Shown here: piece after piece, positions 22,996 to 33,780 of the stretch
Layout of the letters: each line of letters begins with the position of its first letter
How positions within the stretch are numbered: the first letter of the stretch is position 1
The notes under the pieces: generated by a model
Database searches by the model: none
What the model saw: the letters and a program-made list of their open reading frames with translations, nothing else
Told to the model about the DNA's origin: nothing
Made by a program: the position numbers and the translations under genes
Source of the DNA: Plantago major
Taxonomy: Eukaryota > Streptophyta > Magnoliopsida > Lamiales > Plantaginaceae
NCBI GenBank assembly: GCA_026545765.1
Contig: CM048842.1
Span: 72,963,871-73,027,870 of the forward strand
Length of the DNA: 64,000 bases
Direction: 5' to 3'

Positions 22996-23680
22996 ATGAG
23001 GAGGAAGAGAAGAATAAAGCAAAAGAAGACTACAGAAAGGGAATGTGATTATAGATATTGGCTCGAGAAGGGATTTGTCAGGTTCGTGACCGGTAAGTTA
23101 GTAGATTTGAAGGATCTACCTTTCCCAGGAAGAATTACAAACGACATCAAGAAGGCTGCCAAGAAGAACGCTAAAGGAAACCTGGAGAGCCAATCAATTC
23201 CAGTGCTAATGCAAGACCTATTTACTCTATACCCATCTGACTATATGGCAGCTATATGGGACTTCCATAACCGGAAGAAAGCCTACGTTGGAGTGGCGTG
23301 GAGAGAAGGATCAGATATAGTGAGGAGAGAAATAGGATATCCGGGACAGTTCAGCATGACGATTGGAGTGAAGGGCAAAAAGCTAAATTGCATGATTGAC
23401 CTTGGAGCCAGTGTAAATCTTATGTCATTGGCTAAGGCAAGGGAGCTAGGGATTGAAGACGAGATAGAACCATGCGGAACTAGCATCTAGCTGGCTGACA
23501 ACTTAAGGAAGAAATGTGCTGGAGAAATCAGAGATTTATCTGTGGAGATCGGAGGCATAAGGACAAGGCTTGACTTCATGGTGATAGATATGGAAGGAAG
23601 TGTGATGAGATCTAAAACACTTATTGGGCGACCAGCCCTGCATCAGATGGAAGCCATAGTTGACACGGGGGAGAAGACCT
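22996..23680 (+). pseudogene. Athila-1 protease region, 5' part (cut by Tat-A)
   Basis: The frame carries the Athila protease-domain lead-in (LPFPGRITNDIKKAAKKNAK, then SIPVLMQDLFTLYPSDYM) and the active-site motif MIDLGASVNLMSLAKA. The catalytic Asp is kept, but the usual Thr/Ser of D-T/S-G is Leu. A stop at 23488-23490 follows TSI. The frame then continues with LADNLRKKCAGEIRD, DFMVIDMEGSVMRSKTLIGR and the flap-like LIGRPALHQMEA, and is cut at 23680 by the Tat-A LTR. The same frame resumes at 42809 once one target-duplication copy is discounted. Confidence 0.8.
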
Positions 23681-24549
23681 TGTTGATACGGATATATGTC
23701 CAATCCGTTAAGGGCGCCATAGAGTGTGTCTTAGAGCGCATCAAGGCTAAAATAGCACCTTTGCTAGTCCACCCTAAGGAAAGCCTTCCAGGTCAATCAG
23801 TACGCTCAAGTCAACACACCTTTTCAGCTGGTCCGACCTAGCTAGGTGCATGACTTCCGAACTTGACAAAAGGTCATATGGTCTCACAAGGAGCACACAC
23901 TGTCAGTCCTAGGATGCCAAACGGACCGGACGAGATAAACTCGGATGCCACCTTAACAATAAGACCAAACGTATACACTAGATACCCCAAGATACTTCCG
24001 AGCAGCTAGTATCTCGGACCGTCACTGAGCTACCTAAGAACATACCCAACTCAACAGAGCTCGGATCATTCTAAAGGGTCTCACACAGACCCATCAGCGG
24101 AAATAGTAATCTAAGAGGAGAAAGGACCAATCTACCCTCCCAGGCCCATCTAATAGTGTTAGACCCTCACATACTATTGGGCCATGGACCAAGGGAGCAT
24201 TGTTGTCAAAATTCTGAACATACACTTGGCATTATCTTATGAACCACTTCATAAGTACATGATAACTATAAATATAGCACAAGGTCCCATACATTAAGGT
24301 AAGTTAACTCTAGTTATAACTTCCCTCGTAACTACTACATTGAGAGCCTTCATCTCTCTCTTGAGTAAAGTCTCTTCCCGGTTTGACATCTAGCAAACCG
24401 GGTTACCTATCTAACCCCCCCCCCCCACTTAGTCTTTTCAGGTGTCCCTGCTCGAACCAAGTCACCAGGTCGGACTACTAGTTGGAAGTGGACCTTAGAA
24501 TAGGGATTTGTAGTAGTTTAGTTAGTGTTTGAGGCTCAAACCCTCAAAA
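23681..24549 (+). repeat. Tat-A 5' LTR
   Basis: It starts TGTTGATACGGATATATGTC and ends in CCCTCAAAA. It contains a TATA box (TATAAATA, 24267-24274), a long C-tract near 24415-24427 and a GGGCCATGG motif. A roughly 25-bp segment present in the 3' LTR (near 41986-42010) is missing here. Confidence 0.92.
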
Positions 24550-24552
24550 TTT

Positions 24553-24570
24553 TGGCACCGTCTGTGGGAA
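24553..24570 (+). other. Tat-A primer-binding site
   Basis: TGGCACCGTCTGTGGGAA directly follows the LTR after a TTT spacer and matches the TGGCnnCGTnTGTGGGAA form seen in Tat-B. I cannot name the tRNA with confidence. Confidence 0.7.
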
Positions 24571-24606
24571 TCGAACAAAAGAGTCAGTGTTTAAGCTGAG
24601 CCGATA

Positions 24607-26542
24607 GTGAGAACAAGACGGACAACACGGACCAGTGCCGCTGGCATCGGAACTCCACCTCCACACCCACGCGGACGTCCACCCAACAGAGGACGGAGGG
24701 CCACTGTAGCATAAAGGAATAATGAGGGAAGGAGATACCCGAGCGACGGTCACACAACAAGCCCATCCTCTGATGAGGGAAGAGACGTTCTGTCCAGGGG
24801 AATCCGTAATGTTCCTGAGAATGTTGGGTCTGAAAATCACGGAGAAGGGGCCGCTCAAGTTCTTCCGACAGGGACACAAGGTCCTCCACCAGGTCAGGAC
24901 TTTACCATGCCAGATGGTCGTATAGTCCGCACTAGTGACTTCGGATTAAGTGAGAATCAATTTGGTCGACTGCTCATGATAATCCAGGGTTGTCTGGGGG
25001 TCTAACAATGTCCAACCCCAGCAAGTCACTCCGCCAGTGGCTAATCCGAGGCAAGCAGAGCCCGCTTTATCAAGGAACGAGCAACGTTCGATCCAACAGA
25101 GGTTGGGGAATCAGCTACCACAGGAGGATTTGCGGAACCTCCTAGACAGGAGAGCCTCTACTTCCCAGGCTCGATGAGAAGGAAGCCCAAATGGGCAGAG
25201 AGCATATCAAGAAAATGAAAATAGGCAACCTAGAGCTCCACAACAGATACCTCCACGGGCTAGGGATCACGTGGCGGAAACCATTCCATTGGTCCACTTG
25301 GATGAACTTCCCGTGGATGTAGCAATTCATCCTATAACGGGAGAGATGATGACTGCGGAAGAAATCTATGCTCAACAAAAAGCCTTGGAAGCCCACATTC
25401 TCAATCTCGCTTGGTAAAGGATCATGAGCAAATAGGTACTAGTGCGCCAAACCCTTTGTGTGACGAGATCATGAAAGAAAAGGAAAGAAACAAGAACTTG
25501 GATCAAGTGATTCCGAACTTGGAATACTATTACGGAGATACTTGTCCTGTGGGCCACTTGACAAGGTACAATAGTAAGATGGATTCCAAAGGGATGAGTG
25601 ATAATACAAAAGCTCTGACTTTATCATCCACTCTCTTCGGAACAGCCATGGATTGGTACACTGCATTGCCAAACAAGTCAGTAAGATCATACGCGGACCT
25701 CTCTTACAAGTTCCCGTGACGATTTGGAAAATCGAAAAGAAGGAAACGAACTGTGGAGCACAATGGCAGAAGTTATACAAAGAGAACAGGAGGATCTTAG
25801 GACTTTCCTAGATCGCTTCAATGCGGAGGTCCTCGGAGTTGAGCCTCACAGTATTAAGGAACGGGTCCGTCATCTGTATGCTAATACTTACAATGCAGAA
25901 CTCTGCAGGAAACTTTCTAGCCAGGAAGTAAGAAGTGAAAAGCATTTGGATGACATTTGTGAAGAGGTAATGTACGGAGAGGAGTACCGAAGGAATGTCC
26001 CAGTGAGAGCTGGTTCCAAGAGAGGAAAAGAGCCAATGAAGCAAGAGCAATGCCATGGAAAGTTTGATCCGAAGAAGGATTACAGAGATAAAGGTTTCAA
26101 TAGGGAAAGAAGTCCGCCAAGAAGATATGCGGATTATACCCGTCTCAATAGACCAAGATCCGACATCTTGGCAACCATTATTGAGAAAAAGTTGGATATT
26201 CAATGGCCAAAGCCATCTCACAATAATCGGAAGAACAAGAGTGCGAAAGGGTATTGCAAATTTCACAAGAGCTGTGGCCATGAGACAGACGATTGCATTC
26301 AACTAGAAACTGAGGTTGAGCACCTAATAAGAGAGGGAAAGTTGAAGGAGCACGTCTATACAGACGAGCCTTCTAGGCATGATAGGACGGAACGGAGAAG
26401 GGAAGATAGAACCACAGAACCGCAACCATATCCGCTATCCTTGCCACCTCCGCCAACCAATCACATCCACTTCGGACAGATAATCACCAGTACATGTATG
26501 ATGATGATGTTGAAATGGAGAATCTTCCATATAGTGGAGTGA
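24607..26542 (+). pseudogene. Tat-A gag, broken
   Basis: By comparison with Tat-B (44512 onward), gag starts near 24607, where the ATG is lost. Recognisable blocks are PGQDFTMPDGRIV with GLSENQFGRLLMIIQGC (24890-25005), then CDEIMKEKERNKNLDQVIPN, YYYGDTCPVGHLTRY and TLFGTAMDWYTALP (25411-25719). After a frameshift near 25720 come EDLRTFLDRFNAEV, KERVRHLYANTYN and a zinc-knuckle-like CKFHKSCGHETDDC (26256-26297). The knuckle (C-x2-H-x4-G-H-x4-C) is typical of Tat gag and would bind the RNA genome. Several stops in the N-terminal half make it non-functional. Confidence 0.85.
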
Positions 26543-27240
26543 TCAACACCATAGCAGGAGGACCGACTGGAGGCGATAGCAGGAACGCAAGAGAACGGAT
26601 AGCTCAGAATCTGCGGAACAATGACAGATCCTATGCTGCTCCGGCAATCCGAGGAACCAACACTATATCCTTTGATGACAGCGAGATTCCCCCTCCTACG
26701 GCAGGAGGTGAGGACATAGATGATCAGGATGTTCCACTGGTGGTCTCTTTAACCATAGTAACTTATCGGGTGAACAAGATCCTGGTAGATACGGGGAGTT
26801 CCTCGAACATCATTGCCAAAAGAACAATAGATCAGATGAACCTGGGAAGAATTCGATATGAGAGAGTTAATACCTCCATACTAGGATTTGGAGGAGGAAC
26901 TGTCCGCCCTCTAGGAAGCATCATGCTTCATGTATCATTGGGGACATATCCCGCGAGAGTGACACAGCTAGTCCGTTTTGTAGTAGTGGATCGAACTTTT
27001 AACTACAATGCCATCTTTGGTCGTCACTTTTAACTACAATGCCATCTTTGGTCGTCCGGGGCTCAATCAATTCCGAGCTATACTTTCCACTCTCCATAAT
27101 AGAATGAAGTTTTCGACCCCCTGCGGGATTGGAGAAGAAGTAGGAAACATCCGAGAAGCTTGGGAGTGTTACATCATGTCTACCAGGAGAGCATCCGCTC
27201 CCGTGTTGGCAGTCTCCCTGACTTCTGATCCGTAGATTAT
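26494..27240 (+). pseudogene. Tat-A protease, frameshifted by a 31-bp duplication
   Basis: The frame from 26494 contains ENLPYSGVINTIAGGPTGG, then ITFDD-like ISFDDSEIPPP, then the aspartic-protease active site ILVDTGSSSNIIAKRTIDQM (about 26781-26840), and ILGFGGGTVRPLGSIMLHVS. At 26995-27056 a 31-bp unit is duplicated in tandem, which shifts the frame; the correct frame then continues with NYNAIFGRPGLNQFRAILST. A functional copy would cleave the Gag-Pol precursor. Confidence 0.9.
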
Positions 27241-27259
27241 TCTCCCACCAAAAAAGGAG

Positions 27260-28830
27260 AATCCCAACATTGGAATACGGAGCCAGAAGGACAAGTTTCC
27301 CAAAACTGCATGGATCAAACCTCACGAGACTCTCAAGGATGTTGAACTTGTTGTTGGAAGCCCGGACAAGAAGACTAGAATCGGAACGGAGATGAATGCG
27401 GAAGTGGAGATGAAGCTCATTGCTTGTCTCCGAGACAAGTGCGATGTCTTTACTTGGAGTACTGATGACCTCAAGGGGATAGATCCGAGGGTCGCTGTTC
27501 ACCGTCTGAACATGGACCCGTCGATTAAATATATCCGCCAGAAGAGAAAAGATTTTGGTCCAATCAAGGATGCCATCATATCCGCGGAAGTTGACCGGCT
27601 CATGAAGGCTGGACACATCGAAGAGGTCCGTCATTCCGATTGGGTTTGCAACGTTGTCCTAGTTGAGAAATCACCGGGCAAATGGCGAATGTGAAATGAT
27701 TTCACCAGGCTGAATAAATTTTGCCCAAAGGATCCATACCCTTTGCCACGGATTGACCAATTGGTTGATTCCACGGCCGGATGCGCGTTACTGAGTTTCA
27801 TGGACGTGTATCAAGGCTTTTACCAGATTCGGATGGCCCAGGAGGATATTAAGAAAACAGCTTTCTTTGTTGCGGGAGGGGTGTATTGCTTTAAAGTGAT
27901 GCCCTTCGGATTGAAAAACGCGGGAGCTACTTACCAACGGCTGGTAAATCAAATGTTCAAGGAAGAAATCGGCAAGACCATGGAGGTGTATGTGGATGAC
28001 ATGCTCGTTAAAAGCAAAACTGAGGAACAACATATAGAGCACTTAAATAAATGATTTGCTATCCTTAGGAAATACGGAATGAAACTCAATCCGGAAAAGT
28101 GCACATTCGGAGTAAAGGGTGGGAAGTTCTTAGGCTACATGGTAACAGAAAGGGGAATAAGTGCAAATCCTGATAAGATAAAAGCCATCCTAGACCTGCC
28201 TCATCCGAAGAACCTCAATGAGGTACAACAGCTTATCGGACGCCTCATGTCCTTAAGTCGTTTTATTTTGCGGTCCGCAGAGAAGAATCTTCCATTCTTT
28301 AAAATCCTCCGGAAAGGAGAGAACTTTGAGTGGACTGCGGAATGTTCCGAGGCTTTTGAAAACTTGAAAAAGTACCTCCATTCCCCTCCACTGCTCTCCA
28401 AACCCGTAGAAGGAGAACCACTCTACCTCTAACTAGCAATAACGGAAGAGGCAATGAGTTTCGTATGAGTACAGATCCAAGCTAATGATCACATGCCAAT
28501 CTACTATCTTAGTAAAGTCCTTGCTGGGGCGGAGACAAGATACGTAAAGATTGAGAAATTTGCATATGCTTTGGTTTACACCTCAAGGCGGTTAAAGCCC
28601 TATTTCAAATCTCATAAGATAGTAGTCCTAACTACGGAACCTTTGAAATAGGTCCTAGGAAAGCCCGACCAATCCGGATGACTCTCTAAGTGGGCAATTG
28701 AGCTGAGCGAAGACGACATTAGCTATTAGGCTCCGACAGCCAGGAAGGCTCAAGTTATTGCTGACTTCCTAGCGGAGTACCCTGAAGCAGAGTCAGAGAA
28801 AGTCTCGGATAAACAGGCATTTGAGTGCCT
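27260..28830 (+). pseudogene. Tat-A reverse transcriptase and first RNase H, with stop codons
   Basis: The RT fingers begin near 27400 (CLRDKCDVFTWSTDDLKGID). Then come HSDWVCNVVLVEKSPGKWRM, a stop, NDFTRLNKFCPKDPYPLPRI, the catalytic LSFMDVYQGFYQIRM with the first Asp, MPFGLKNAGATYQRLVNQMF, and the YVDD box at 27989-28000. The thumb region has KLNPEKCTFGVKGGKFLGYM. The degenerate RNase H that follows has IYYLSKVLAGAETRY and EKFAYALVY, and the connection ends near QVIADFLAEYPE (28753-28788). In-frame stops occur after KWRM, HLNK, LYL, LK and DQSG, among others. Several look like CAG to TAG or CGA to TGA changes. The enzyme is inactive. Confidence 0.92.
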
Positions 28831-28949
28831 GATTACCAAGCAGATCAAACGAAAGTCAGTTCCGCCAAAGATCAACCCAGATAACCTTGAAGATGCTTAG
28901 TTCATCAATCAATCTCGGACTACGTCATGGGAAGAAACTCGGGTCAACC

Positions 28950-29503
28950 AGATGTTCCTCCTTGATGATATCACAAGAGAATCAAATACTGATAACTCTG
29001 ACCGGGATACTAAGAAGGAGGAGGAACAAAGGTTAAAAATTCAGGAGCTTATAGAAGATCCCCAAACCAAGGAACAGCCCACCGATATTTGGACATTGGA
29101 AGTGGATGGTTCATCCACCGGAAGAGTGGGAGGCATTGGAATCTATCTTAAAAGTCCTAATGGCGCGAAACTCGACTATGAGTTATATCCTTGGATTCAA
29201 GGTTACAAACAATGAAGCTGAATATGAAGCACTGTTGGTCGGACTACGTATAGCCAAGTCCCTACAAGTCCGGAAACTCAAAGCTTACACGGATTCACAG
29301 TTGGTTGAAGCCCAGTTTTCTGGTGCTTTTGCCACAAAAGGCCCTTCAATGATCAAGTATCTTGAGCTACTGAAGCAAGAAGTGAGTCTCTTCGATGAGT
29401 TTACCCTGGAAAAATTTGATAGGGAATGGAATGAAAGAGCGGATACTCTGGCAAAATATGCGTCCGCAACAGTGATGAGACAATATTCCAACGTCTCATT
29501 TGG
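28950..29503 (+). pseudogene. Tat-A second (archaeal-like) RNase H, cut by Athila-2
   Basis: The block starts WTLEVDGSSTGRVGGIGIYL at about 29091, with the first catalytic Asp in VDGSS. A frameshift near 29185 is followed by NNEAEYEALLVGLRIAKSLQ (Glu) and AYTDSQLVEAQFSG (Asp), and WNERADTLAKYAS (Asp). This second, archaeal-type RNase H is a known feature of Tat elements, where it follows the inherited RNase H. The domain end is interrupted at about 29503 by the LTR of Athila-2; Tat-A sequence resumes at 34984 with AALDTRKVIMLT. Confidence 0.88.
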
Positions 29504-30699
29504 TCCTTTTTAGCGGTCTTTGTGAGTCATTGTCTTTAGTTTTATAGTCTTTTTAGTTCGTTTTTACGCTTTTGTGTTTTGTTTACATTTTGCAGGATTT
29601 GATGTCTTTTGACTAAATGAGGACGAACTGATTAGCATAGCTCGCCGCGGCGAGGGATTCGGTCCGCCGTGGCGAGATTTTACGAGCTTGGACCTGGAAA
29701 TTGCAGGAAGTCTCGCCGCGGCGAGATTTTGCGAATGAAGCTCCTGTTTTGAAGATTGAAGCTCGCCGCGGCGAAGGGATTTGCCTGCTGCGGCGAAATT
29801 ATGCAAGATCTATATATTCTTCAATTAAGAAGGCTCGCCACGGTGAGAGACGCAGAATAGAATTTTTTTTTCCTTATTAGCTTAGAATTGGGATTTTTCT
29901 CTCATACTTCTTTTAACCTAGTTCTAGAAAAAAATCTCCAGATCCATACTTTCACATGGTGACAATTTGGAGTTTGGTTTTTGCTTGTTATTCAAAGGAT
30001 TGATATCGAATCCCTGATTACTGTGGTAAATCTCTATCGTTTTATCTTATTCAATTCGTTCTTACTCTATTTCCCGAATTGTATGAGCTTGCGTGTGATT
30101 ATGATTCTGTTTGTGTTTATCATGAGCAATATCTCGTATTCTTTCATCCTTGCTTTGATTATGACTAGCTAAATCGCTCCAGACATGGTAGTGCGTGATA
30201 GCTTTGCGTATTCGCATATAGGGTTTCAAATCGTTCATATAGGTTAGGCTCGTTCAAAGATCTTCGTAAAAACCCTTCGATTCAATACTCTCGTTCAAAG
30301 ATTTTCTAAAACGTTTGGTTAAGGATCGTGGATTGACGACCCACGATTACTCTAGTTCAAATATCTTCAAACGCGTTTGGTAAAGGTTGAATTGATGGTT
30401 TTCTGTACACCGACTGTGTGACAAATATGAACGTATCCCTAGAGCGAATTAGCATTGCTTGATCGTAACTACTGTGTACTCTCTATCTCACTGTTACAAA
30501 CAACTACATTTCATTTTCGCTTTTCTAGTTATTAGAAGTACTAGAACACAAACAAATCAACTCGTTTCACAAGTAACTGTTGGCTTTCAATCGTTGCGGT
30601 AGCCTAGTTGGTTCCTTAGCGAACGACTTCGTGGTTAGCTTATTTATTCTAAAATAACTGCTTGCTACTTGTTTACTAAGTATCAATTTGAGCACATCA
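29504..30699 (+). repeat. Athila-2 5' LTR
   Basis: About 1.2 kb, nearly identical to 33781-34983. It carries several GC palindromes of the type CTCGCCGCGGCGAG at about 29640-29775 and a TATA-like TATATAT at 29811-29817. A 63-codon ORF occurs in both LTRs only because the LTRs are copies of each other. Confidence 0.9.
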
Positions 30700-30703
30700 A
30701 ATT

Positions 30704-30721
30704 TGGCGCCACTGCCGGAGA
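30704..30721 (+). other. Athila-2 primer-binding site
   Basis: TGGCGCCACTGCCGGAGA, a variant of the Athila-type PBS, begins five bases after the LTR end (CATCA). Confidence 0.8.
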
Positions 30722-30859
30722 ATCAATTCCTACTGTAGCGCTTGATTGCAAATCTTTACTTGTTTTCCAACTTACCTGAAGTTTAGTGCACTAACAGAAA
30801 CTAAGGATATTTCGAGGTTTTCGTGTTGTGTAGCTCTAACAACAGGTTGAACAGAAAGG

Positions 30860-31925
30860 ACATTTCAATGGCTCAGTTAACCTCTGGAGCCTACATGCAG
30901 CCTGGCGAGCTTAAGGCCGGGAAAGCGGCATCATGCTGTCTAATGAAGCGAGGAATTTGGAACTCAAAGCTCACCACTTCCATAATCTCCCTAAGTTCTA
31001 CGGAATGGCCAACGAGGATGTGATAAGGTTCTCAAGGAGTTTGAAGTACTGATTGTAGGGATTCCGTTGACAGCCGGAGGAGTAATAGTTTCAGATGGAG
31101 AGATAAGGAAGAAGGTTTTTCCAATGTGCCTGCAGGATAAAGCTAGGAACTGGCTGTTGAACCAGCCTGGGGGCTCTCTACCTACCTGGGATTCTCTCTA
31201 TAAAGCCTTCGTGCATAAATTTTACCTCCCGAGAGAACACAGCAACTTCGTGCCCAGATAATGCAGTTTCAACAGATGCATGATGAGACTTTCTATGAAG
31301 CTCGGGACCGTTTTTTGCAGTTATTGGCCCAATGCCCTCACCACAGGATAGACGATATGAGCTTATGTGTCTGATTTTATGAAGGCCTGGATTGGAAATA
31401 TCAAAATATGGTCGATGTAAGCTGTAAAAACTCCTTCCTGGAAGCCTCCGCTGATGAATTGAACAGTGTTTTCGAGAAGCTGGCAGCAACATTGCAACTT
31501 AAGGGAGCAAGAGATAAGGCTAGAAGAGTGGCATCCAGAGAAGTGGAAGAGACTCCAGGGTCGTGTATTATTGAGCTAGAAAAAGAAATCAGGAGCCATA
31601 TGGAGAGGTCTGAGAGGTACTGGTTTGAGGCGCAGAAAATTCAGGAAAAAAATAACCAGAGGTTCGATAGTATCGAGCGATCGCAAAGAAGGCTGGAACA
31701 GATATTGGGTGACTTGGTTGGGAAATTGCAGCTCATGGAGAAAGGTAGACGCCCAGCAGCCCCAGAAAACATTCGAGTCCTGGCGGTTGAGATAAATTTT
31801 GAAGAACCAAGGAAGGTTAAGTCTGTTGCCACTTGCATCAACGAGGTGAGAACTCAGATCGATGAGGGAACTCAAAGAACGGTTCAAGTGACCGTGTCGA
31901 AATTGAGCATACTGAAGATTTAGCC
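30860..31925 (+). pseudogene. Athila-2 gag, broken
   Basis: The N-terminal gag blocks are scattered over three frames: KAHHFHNLPKFYGMANEDV near 30970-31020, KVFPMCLQDKARNWLLNQPG and SWDSLYKAFVHKFYLP near 31105-31240, then QMHDETFYEARDRFLQLLAQ and GLDWKYQNMVDVS-like remains near 31270-31420. The open stretch 31408-31923 continues with a charged helical region (ADELNSVFEKLAATLQ, then ELEKEIRSHMERSERYW). The order equals Athila gag, but stops and frameshifts prevent a full product. Confidence 0.75.
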
Positions 31926-32059
31926 ACTGTTGAATCGACAGGGGATGAAGTCGAGGAACCGAGTTCCGTGATTCCAGAAGAGGAGGCGAATTTGGAGCAA
32001 GAAACTTCTGAAACCGCCCCCCCCCCACCATAATAGTTCCTAAGGCAGAAAAGAGTATA

Positions 32060-32590
32060 AGCGACTCCGATAGTTTTGATTTACTGGTAGGCATTGGGTG
32101 TTCAGCTCAGGTTACCGGAATAGTCGACACTGGTGCTAGTTGCAATTTGATAATTTTTGACACCTATGAAGACTTAGGCTTAAAGGGATTGGAGCCGCGC
32201 AGATGCTTTATGACTCAGATGCATGGGGATTGTGGAAGATGTTCCAGTTAAGCTGGATGGTATAACAGTGATGACAGATTTTGTGGTAGTGGAATCGCCG
32301 AGGGTGAAGGGGAAAGAAATGGAAAGAGATATGCTACTTCTAGGGAGACCCTTCATCCGCTCAACTCTCATGGTGGTGAATTTACATGCCCGAATCTGCA
32401 CAATTGTGGTGCAAGGCAAGCCACACGAACTGAAGGCCTATTCTGCTCCAGCATATTCTGTTTCGCAGGTTGATAGCAGGAAATTCATAGGAGCACACAC
32501 TGGACCCTTATATATACATACTTATCAACAAGGAAGAACAAGAGCTGCACCAACCGGAAGAGCCAAGAATCTCCAAAGTACCCGTTAGCC
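32060..32590 (+). pseudogene. Athila-2 protease
   Basis: The retropepsin active site GIVDTGASCNLIIFDTYEDL lies at about 32119-32178, with the catalytic Asp codon at 32125. After a frameshift near 32210 the domain continues with VPVKLDGITVMTDFVVVESP and the ERDMLLLGRPFIRSTLMVV flap region (32223-32588). Unlike Athila-1, the D-T-G triad is intact. The sequence then passes into non-coding tail without any RT. Confidence 0.85.
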
Positions 32591-33780
32591 AACACGGAAG
32601 AGTCTAGTACATGACTATAAAGGTACACCAGCAGGTAAGTGACTATAGCTCCCATTCTCTTTTCTTTTTCACTCTACGCTTGAGGACATGCTTGAGTTTA
32701 GGTTTGGGGAGGGGGACTGTGCTCTCTAGTGTCTTGTCTGCTTTTTTCTCTATTTTCTGAGTCTCTAGAGTCTTTTGTCCTTTACTTTATGCTTCTTCGG
32801 TCATTTTTCTTTTACCCTCTAGAGTCTTTCATGAGTCGTTCTTCCAAGTTATGAAAGCTTCTATTGTGATTGTTAAATTTGCTTGCTGCTTATGTTTTGC
32901 ATGATACTTAACTGAGGTGGTATAGTGGATTTAAAAGCCCATAAGTTTGTTTCTCCTGTAAATAGCAAGTCTGTTTAACTCTTTAGTCCAAAAAGTCGGT
33001 GAGAAACTTTAAGCCGATGAAAAAATATTGTACCGGCGCTTGTGTGGTCCTTTCGGGAAGTGCAAACCCTCTTGATTGCGCCTTTTCATTCTCATGTGTA
33101 CTCAGTTAAGTTAAGTATGACGAACAACATGCTCTTCATGTTTCATTTTATCAAAAGCCAGTACATTGCGAAGAACATGTTTGGGGAGAAGAATTCTGCT
33201 GTGTTTACATGTGTATTATTATGTATTACTTCCCCTGATTAGTTGATTCCTCTCGAAGTGTATCTGTGGTGCTTGTCACCACCGTAGTCATGTTAGGCGT
33301 GTTTCAGATACTACATATATACCGGCATGGTCCTAAAAAGCCATATGACCGTGAGGGTTGATGGCACGTATACCAAACTAACACACACAAAAGTGCGGAC
33401 TTCGGTAAAACAGATACTACCAAAAAAAGTGAGACTGAAAGAGTCCATAGTGGCCAAATTGACTAGCATATAATTTATTGTATGCAAATATGTGGTGATA
33501 TGGAAGTTTGGTTGTATGCTCCGACAAGTTGCTATGCGCAAGGAAAAGCCCCTTCTAACTTAACTGATTGAGTACATTACATGAGGTATTTGAGGCACCT
33601 TTGTGATGAAAGTCACCTTCCTTTTCTCTTATTGTTCCTTGAGTGATTAACCTACTGGACACTTCCAGAGTCTGAGAGAGAGATGTGTAGGATTTCCTTG
33701 TGAGGGATTGGAGAGTTAGACTTAAGTGCTATTTACTTGAGAAACTCTCTTACAGGATTTTTTGTGCACTATTTCAACGC
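32591..33780 (+). other. Athila-2 non-coding 3' tail
   Basis: It contains the gaggacatgcttgagtttagg and gtttggggaggggg motifs that follow the last ORF in Athila elements, several ctctagagtc-type repeats, and at about 33250-33460 a block that is strongly similar to the tail of Athila-1 (55050-55215). No protein-coding gene is seen. Confidence 0.7.

Noticed and set aside
29981-30172. A 63-codon hydrophobic ORF present in both Athila-2 LTRs (also 34264-34455)
   Set aside because: The two LTRs are copies of one sequence, so conservation of the ORF is automatic. No start context or family supports a gene.
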